DNA of 64,000 nt from Cucumis sativus (lineage: Eukaryota > Streptophyta > Magnoliopsida > Cucurbitales > Cucurbitaceae): positions 25,609,498-25,673,497 of the forward strand of contig NC_026660.2 of assembly GCF_000004075.3 (NCBI RefSeq), given 5' to 3'. The notes beneath the pieces are model-generated. The model did no database searches. It was not told the origin of the DNA and saw only the letters and a list, made by a program, of their open reading frames with translations. How positions within the stretch are numbered: the stretch's first letter is position 1; each line of letters opens with the position of its first letter. Of this stretch, positions 57,623-64,000 are shown one piece after another. The position numbers and the translations under genes are program-made.

Positions 57623-59315
57623 TTAGTAGGTCATAAGCGGTGACCCACTGCAATGAACATCAGAAGCATCAGATGTCCTCTGCCTTGGAGACAAACTTGT
57701 TATGCCAGCAACATCTACATCGAAATTGATAATACTCTTTCTCTTCTGGGTTTCTAAACCTAGTTTCTCATCAGAAACTTCAGCGATTGGACTCAAAAGA
57801 TTGATTGGTTCGTTACGTTGACCAGACACCATAGCTTGAGCTTCTGCCACAACTGATGCATCATCATCTATAGCATATAGTATCTTCCTTATAGCTCCTA
57901 CAACCTGACACAAAACGAAATGGAAATGCTCAACTCAATGGGCTTGAAATTCTAGAGGACCAAATAAAATGGTTAGAAAATAAGAGAATTTCTGGAAAAA
58001 GTACAGGCAAATTGTCAATCTCTGGACTCTGGCAGAGTATCTCAATATCCCTTAGCTTTGCAAAGTAGAAATCCCTCTCTTTCTCAAGGCTGTCGATTGA
58101 CAGTTTCAATGTTGTGATCTGCATTTGACATTAGTAAGTCTATATATATATCCTCTCCACTATTCATCACAATCTAAGAAATTCACTCAGTTTCAGAAAA
58201 TACCTGTTCATCATATGCAGTCAATCCTCCATTTGATGAAGGTTTTGAAGCATTCGCTGCCTGATTTCCAGAGTTCACTGATGCCTCATTTCTCCGAGCA
58301 TTCTGAGAGACCTGAGCCCTAGATGTAGCACCCGTTGAACCTTTTGCAGAAGAATGTGATGTGGTGCTCTTTTTGCTAGCGTCCTTTCCTCCCTTGGATG
58401 CTTCTCTCCTTTCCAAAGCATTATAACTAACAAGAAAACCAAAAATTGAACTGTCAACATATTGTAGTGTACTTTGACAATCCAATAACTTCTTTACGAT
58501 CATCAATTTCCAAACATTGATGTTGATCATTGTGAAATTATATTGTTCAAATCATAAAATATTTGCAGGTTAGATCCAATAGGGTGATTTAGACATTATT
58601 GAGAGTAAAAAGCAGTATGTTTATAACAAACCAATAATGGTAACTGAGTTAAAAGTAGACAAGATTACCTTTGAAAAACACCTCCATTAGCAGAATCACA
58701 ATAACGTTTCATCCACTGCATGAACTCCAGATTATCGAGAGGCCTTCCTTTCACAAGCTTACTCACCTCGATATGCTACAACATTTCGAAGAAACCAGTA
58801 ACTAAATATAGATCAAGTGCACAAAAAAATACACAGAACGCAATAGAAAACTCCAATCAGCAACATTTCTTAAAGAAAAAAGATTAACCTATGAAGTTTA
58901 AAGGAGCGGACTATTAAAAAAAGATACCTTGGTGATTTTTAATTTGTTGAAGACATCTTGGAGAACCTTATAATTCTGGATCATTTCGTATTCGCTCTTC
59001 GCGTCAAAGTTGACCTTGTGCATTGGAACCATCCCAGGGTGAGCCGCATCCATCAATTGGCAATGAACCGCACCCGAGCATGCCTACAATTCAAGAATCC
59101 ATGAAAAGAGTAATCGTAATAAGGGTTAAACAAAGAAAATTTCAAAAATCTTGGAACAAGTAAGAATGAAAGAAAAAAGGATCGATATTAGGGGTGCTGG
59201 GAGAAACCTCCTCGACTTTGGAAAGATTAAGGTGAAGAGTGGAGTTGATCCAGGCGAGGATCTCCGATCTCCCAACGAAATAAGCAGAATCCATCATCCC
59301 AATGTTTGTTGCCAT
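57623..59315 (-). CDS. EB1C: Microtubule end-binding protein EB1C
   Basis: Six exons on the minus strand, 59315-59208, 59083-58928, 58775-58669, 58426-58204, 58118-58005 and 57904-57623, give 329 residues, the length I recall for Arabidopsis EB1C. The calponin-homology domain starts [20 protein letters not shown] and includes [20 protein letters not shown] and [21 protein letters not shown] Ser/Ala/Lys-rich linker follows. The EB-homology coiled coil starts near 199 ([20 protein letters not shown]). The tail has [14 protein letters not shown] and ends [14 protein letters not shown]; this basic tail, in place of the acidic EEY-like end, defines EB1C and carries its nuclear signal. EB1C acts on spindle and phragmoplast microtubules. 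MSA-like cores lie in its promoter. Confidence 0.96.
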
Positions 59316-59432
59316 TTCTTAGGGCTCTGAATCTCACCCAATGAAATTCGTCAGAATTTTTCACCGGCTCTGGAACAAATTCTCTCTCTGGAGTTGGAGC
59401 GCGAAGAGGATCGAATTGGGGGTCGGGTTACC

Positions 59433-59437
59433 AACGG
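59433..59437 (+). promoter_or_regulatory. MSA-like core (CCAACGGCT) upstream of EB1C
   Basis: ACCAACGGCTC matches nine of eleven positions of the mitosis-specific activator consensus YCYAACGGYYA, about 120 bases upstream of the EB1C start. A second AACGG core follows at 59520-59524. MSA elements bind three-repeat MYB factors and confer G2/M expression in plants. The link here is inference. Confidence 0.5.
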
Positions 59438-59519
59438 CTCCCTGGGGAGAGGAATTTAAAAAAAAAGGAGGAGGAGCGGGATTTCCAATCATTCAAAACT
59501 TAAACGTCACATCGTCCGG

Positions 59520-59524
59520 AACGG
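59520..59524 (+). promoter_or_regulatory. Second AACGG core upstream of EB1C
   Basis: GGAACGGCC lies about 205 bases upstream of the start codon, in the same orientation as the site at 59433. It matches the consensus less well outside the core. Confidence 0.35.
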
Positions 59525-60117
59525 CCACCCCACTTCTACATGGGCTGCCTATTGGGCCCTTCAATTCCACTAGAAAAACATCAGTTCGGCTCAGCCCAAT
59601 AACATCTATTATCTTTTTACACTCTGCACATTTATGCAATGGAAATTATTTCTTTTATATACACTTTTGAGCAATTCATGTTCTTTTTTAATTATTGTTA
59701 TATTTTCAAGAAGAAAAAAAACATTATCTAATTATCATTATTATTTGTTTCTCATAAATCTTGCTCCATGTATACGTTGGCCTTCTAATCTGATGGGTAG
59801 ACTAGAAATTTTGGTTAAATTTTTCTACTATCCATTGACTTGAATTTTAGACATATTAAAAAAGAAGTAAAAGACCAAAAGAATCACCACTTCAAAGTAG
59901 TTTTGAGTTTTCTTAATGATAAGTAATTTTGAATTTACATTGCAAAACAACACTATTTTTGTATGAAAGTAAATCTCATAATGAAAAATAAGTGATTCAC
60001 ACACTATAAAAATGTTCATTTTACGAGACTAAGAAGGAAAAGTGTAAAAGCTTCACAAAGATTTATCCACCCGCCACCAACTTCACAGAAACTAAACCCC
60101 TTCCCCTTTTAAATTTA

Positions 60118-61490
60118 TCAACGGTTTCTTCCTCGTCCGACGAACCTGGCGGGGCTAAACCGATTAAGATCAACAATTGCGGATTCTCCATCCAAAATAA
60201 GCTCAGCCATGGCTGCACCAGTTGCAGGCCCATTCAAAATTCCCCAACAACTGTGTCCTGTCGCCACATAACACTCACTCACCCCCGGGAGCTTCCCGAT
60301 CACCGGCAAGTCATCATCCGTACACGGCAAGAAGCAAGCCTGCTCCGCTTTCAATTCCGCCTCTCCTTCCCCCAATCGACTTGATACAGTCTTCGCCACT
60401 CTCTTTAGAACGCTTATCGATTCTGGATTGGGCGTTATCTCCTCTGGATCCTCCGGCACTTCTTCCACCGCTGACATCCCGCACAAATACACCTCCCCTG
60501 CCCACCAACATCAATCCCATTTACAATCAAAATCAGAATCCCACAAAAAAAAACTGTAATTAAAATTCGAAAGTAGAAAACAAGCTCACCTGTAGGACGA
60601 GGATACATCTCTGGGTCTATTGGCCTTCCACCCTGAGCCGGATAGTAACCTAGAAACAGAGCATGTGGAGTTATGGCTTCCGGCTCTTTAGGTTCCAAAA
60701 CTATACTGTGTGCTTTCAGGCCATACACTCTGAACAGTGATGATAGCGCCTCAAACTTCCCCGACCATGGTCCCAACGCAAGAACAACCGCATCGGCGCT
60801 AATTACTTGGCCGTCCTCCAGCATCGCCGATTGAAATCTGCCACCCTCCAACGTTAGCTTCTCCAATTTCCCGATCACAACCTCCACGCCGTACTTTTCC
60901 ATTGCATTGGATAGAAGGGTCCGAGTGAAGTGCTGTGGGTGAACTTGTGCCGTTGTTTCGGTGTTTCCGATCGTTCTCGTATTCTGAACTGGACCGTCGA
61001 CCCAGGAAGGCACGACGGAATCGCCGGTGGATTTGGAGGAGGTAGAGGGAGTGGGAGGTTTCTGCGATTCCGAAATCGTAAGGCTGAGAGTGTCTAGGGC
61101 TCTATATCCGTACGATTTAGGGCCATCTAGCTCCTGTGAGAGCGAGCGGTGGAGATTAAAGCTGGCGCGAGCGAGGGCGGATATAGGTCCACCATCGCAC
61201 CAATCATAGGCAAGGAAGCCGCCGGCCTTGCCCGAGGCGGCGCATGCGATGGCAGATTTCTCGACGAGAGTAACTGCCGCCCCGTTCTTAGCTAAGAAGT
61301 AAGCGGTGCAGACTCCGATCACTCCACCACCGCAAACCACGACTTTTCTAGTTTCCTGGGGAGTATCCATGGACACCGGCGATGTTACCGGAGATGAGGA
61401 GGATCGAATCAATGTGAGGGTGGAAGCTCTAGAGTTTGGGATGTAACGAAGGATGGGAGAGAACGACGAAACCGGCAGTGTCCCTGCCAT
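60118..61490 (-). CDS. FAD-dependent oxidoreductase, TDA3-like (DAO family)
   Basis: Two exons on the minus strand, 61490-60590 and 60497-60118, encode 426 residues. A Ser/Arg-rich N-terminal segment of about 40 residues could be an organelle transit peptide; an internal ATG (MDTPQ, residue 41) would give a shorter cytosolic form. The dinucleotide fold KVVVCGGGVIGVCTAYFLA has GGGVIG at 54-59, followed by VTLVEK. Later motifs are KAGGFLAYDWCDG, AQVHPQHFTRTL, DAVVLALGPWSG and, near the end, LPVIGKLPG with YVATGHSCWGILNGPATGAA. These fit the DAO-type oxidoreductase fold and the yeast Tda3-like branch present as one gene in plants. Substrate is unknown. The frame is open upstream to 61679 through a poly-Lys stretch, which I reject as leader. 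Confidence 0.92.
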
Positions 61491-64000
61491 TTCTGCCAAT
61501 AATTCCCTACCAAATTCTTTTCTTGGGCCGACGTGTGAGGGTAGGTTCATGAACTTGGGCCAAATTTCGGCCCAAATCGAATCACAGAAACCCTTCTTTT
61601 TTAAGGCCCAAAAGAACCCGAACTGAAAGTTTTGTGGCCAACATCCTAATACCTTTTTCTTCTTCTTTTTCTTTTTCATTTTTTTTAGAATAGCAATAAA
61701 AATTTAAAAAATATATAAAGTAAATTATGAATTGAATCTTCAAATACCCAAAGCACTAAAAATTCACTGTATTCTGTATTGAAGAAACACCTTTTAGAGT
61801 TAAAATCCACATTGAATTATTAGCATAAGAATTGTTCCTATTCAAATAGGGGGGGATTAGTGGTGACTGAGATGCTTTCCCTCCACACAATCATGTCACT
61901 TATTTCCTCTATTTTCATCCAAATCTTCTTTTTTAAGTAATTGTTATGAAATTTTGTTTTCCATTGTTGTTTTGTACTTTGAAATTTTAATTCCATAACC
62001 ATTATTCTAAATTAGCATGTCAATTATAAAAATAATATATTGAAAGACTATCGGGAATGATTGAGTTTTTTTTTTTTGTTTAATTTAATACTCCAAATAA
62101 TCTATAGTTTTTAGGACTACCATTAGATCATACTTTATAAATCCTATCTCCTTTTTTTTCAATTGTCATATTACACGGTGACTCTCACACCTTTGGTAGA
62201 ATTTTCTTTTTATAAATACATAAAATAAATAAAACAAATGACCTATTTACTAAGCATGTTAATGATACAGTTATTTAACTCTAGTTTTACAATCCATTAC
62301 TAACTCAGGCATCACAACGTGCATGTGGAGTATGACACCGTAGATTGATGTGAGTATATTTGTCAAGTAGGTCATCATACATTTGACGATATGGTTCAAA
62401 TCAAAGCAATGCATGTTTCGATCAAATTTTTTTAATAACAATTTTTTTCTCTCATTTATATAATTTGTTTTACGCTTCCCATAAAAGTCTTAATCTTTCA
62501 ATACCTTTAGTGGCTAGTTGTCACATAATTCATTATTTGATTACGAATTATCCTTGAGTTGTACAATCATTATACTATATCTATGTATTACACACATAAC
62601 ATGTTGATAAAAAACAAACACTAGAATCAAAACCATTGTTTAACTTGACATGTACAAAATCAATGGTTCAAGTCTTCATCCTCCATGTTATTGTATTAAC
62701 CGTGAAAGTTTTCCATCCTAATTTTTCTTTTTATTTTTTTTAAAAAAGAGGAATGATAGAAAATCCTCTCATTCCCTAAAATCCAACTTAAATAATATAT
62801 ATGACATATATATATTAAAAGGAGAAGAAGAGTTAATACAATATATATATATATAGAAGTTGGAAAAGGGATCGAGAATCAATAATTGAAAACAAAAGGG
62901 GAAACAAAGGCTAACAAAAAGTGAAGAAACTCAGTAAAGGCATACACATTCATTCAGAAGAGTACTCAGAGGAGAGGAAGAAGACAAAGGATTGAGAGTT
63001 GGAAAGGGCAGAGACCCCTTTTGTTTGCTTCTATTCACATTTCACACAATCATTCTAATCTAACCAATACATTTGTTTCTATCGTATTTGTCGTATATAA
63101 TCGATCGATATTGTTACATTTTGGACATGGTTCTTATAATTTTGTTTTTAATTTTGGTTAAAAGACTCCGTATTATTAATAGAAATAGTTATCCACACTT
63201 ATATATTATAAATGTTTGAAAGTTTTTGTTTGGTTGCAATTCAAACTATCATAAATTATATTTTTGGGACTTCAATATGGTTGCTCTAAAAAATTAATGC
63301 AAATTAGAGATTGTGACTTGCTACCACCCAATGAGTGGGCATAAGAAGAGAAGAGAAAAGAAAAGAAAGAGGGGCAGATTATATTAGGGACCAACCACTA
63401 CTCATTTTTGACAATTTCAGTTTCCACTTTCTCAATGTGCATGAAGTATTTTTAATTCATGAGAATGAAAGCTTTGTTTTCTAGGCCCAAGACCTACTTG
63501 GCTTCCTTCTCTCTCTCTCTTTTCTAATTTATTTTCATATAATTGGTTGCTTTACTTGTATTTTGGTGCAGAAATAATTGGGTGTGTTAGAGACCAAATA
63601 CATTAATTAAGATGCTTTTCAAGCTTTACGTTTTGGTTTCATCCAAAAAGTATCATATTGTTGCGAAGAATCTTCACTTCTATACTATCAATCTTTTCCT
63701 TATTTAGTCGATATATATAGGACTTTGGTTGAGATAGTGACTTTTGTTTTCATTATCAATTTTAAATATGACTGATACACTAGCTCACACAAGCATAAAG
63801 CGGGTTGAATATCATAATCATGAATAATGTACAGATTAATTTAACGGTGGTCATTGAGAACTTCCTAAAAATTGGTTTTATATAAACTTACTTTGATTAT
63901 TTATAATGGTATTCTCTACATTGTTGAACATCTGGACTATAATGATATGCTATGTATCATTTTTGTATCGAAGTTTAGAAGGAAATCTTTCTATTAGTCA
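61491..64000. other. AT-rich right end of the window
   Basis: The first 200 bases are the FAD oxidoreductase promoter and leader. The rest is AT-rich with no supported ORF. A (TA)n run at about 62840-62856 is followed by a purine-rich, leader-like stretch to about 63020, which could belong to a non-coding transcript or the start of a gene beyond the window. Confidence 0.6.

Larger units (their letters stand above)
59316..60117. other. Intergenic region between EB1C promoter and FAD oxidoreductase 3' end
   Basis: About 800 bases. The first 280 are GC-richer and hold the EB1C leader and promoter with two MSA-like cores. The remainder is AT-rich and includes the 3' UTR of the oxidoreductase. 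No additional gene. Confidence 0.7.

Noticed and set aside
61491-61679. In-frame N-terminal extension of the FAD oxidoreductase (63 extra residues)
   Set aside because: Begins with a poly-Lys run from an A-rich stretch and has no family resemblance; MAGTLP fits better as the start.

Overview
This is a eudicot plant nuclear window. Exons are moderately GC-rich, introns and intergenic DNA are very AT-rich, and splice sites are mostly GT-AG. Gene content and style suggest a cucurbit, but that placement is inference and not proven by the sequence. I resolve eleven protein-coding genes, and each spliced model closes in frame.

Left third, 1-31 kb. An IRX15/IRX15-L type DUF579 xylan gene (+, 4.3 kb) is followed by a group IId WRKY factor (-, 10.1-11.2 kb), an IRX14-type GT43 xylan xylosyltransferase (+, 17.3-21.5 kb), a papain-like cysteine protease without granulin domain (+, 24.6-27.6 kb) and a single-exon DUF247 membrane protein (+, 29.1-30.7 kb).

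Middle, 33-43 kb. A plant PTEN2 phosphatase (+, twelve coding exons) converges on an SDN3-like small-RNA-degrading 3'-5' exonuclease (-, twelve coding exons).

Right third, 51-61.5 kb. A D3-type cyclin (+) converges on an ARF1-type small GTPase (-). EB1C (-) and a TDA3-like FAD oxidoreductase (-) follow.

No operon logic applies, but the neighbourhood is informative. From memory, the same gene set (IRX15-L, IRX14-L, SDN3, CYCD3;2, EB1C, FAD oxidoreductase; PTEN2 with DUF247 or with a cysteine protease) is spread over duplicated Arabidopsis segments on chromosomes 5 and 3. The window therefore looks like a well-preserved, less fractionated version of one ancestral block. Two xylan genes sit at one end and two cell-division genes (CYCD3, EB1C) at the other, with E2F-like and MSA-like promoter sites visible upstream of the latter.

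The most notable details are a GC-AG intron that decides the ARF C-terminus, a 69-bp tandem duplication that copied an ARF splice acceptor, a 23-residue Cys-Cys-His repeat at the end of the SDN protein, uORFs before CYCD3 and DUF247, a G-rich tract downstream of CYCD3, and small mobile-element relics (SINE-like, MITE-like, one Copia-like solo LTR). I found no intact transposon, tRNA, rRNA, CRISPR array or recognisable microRNA.
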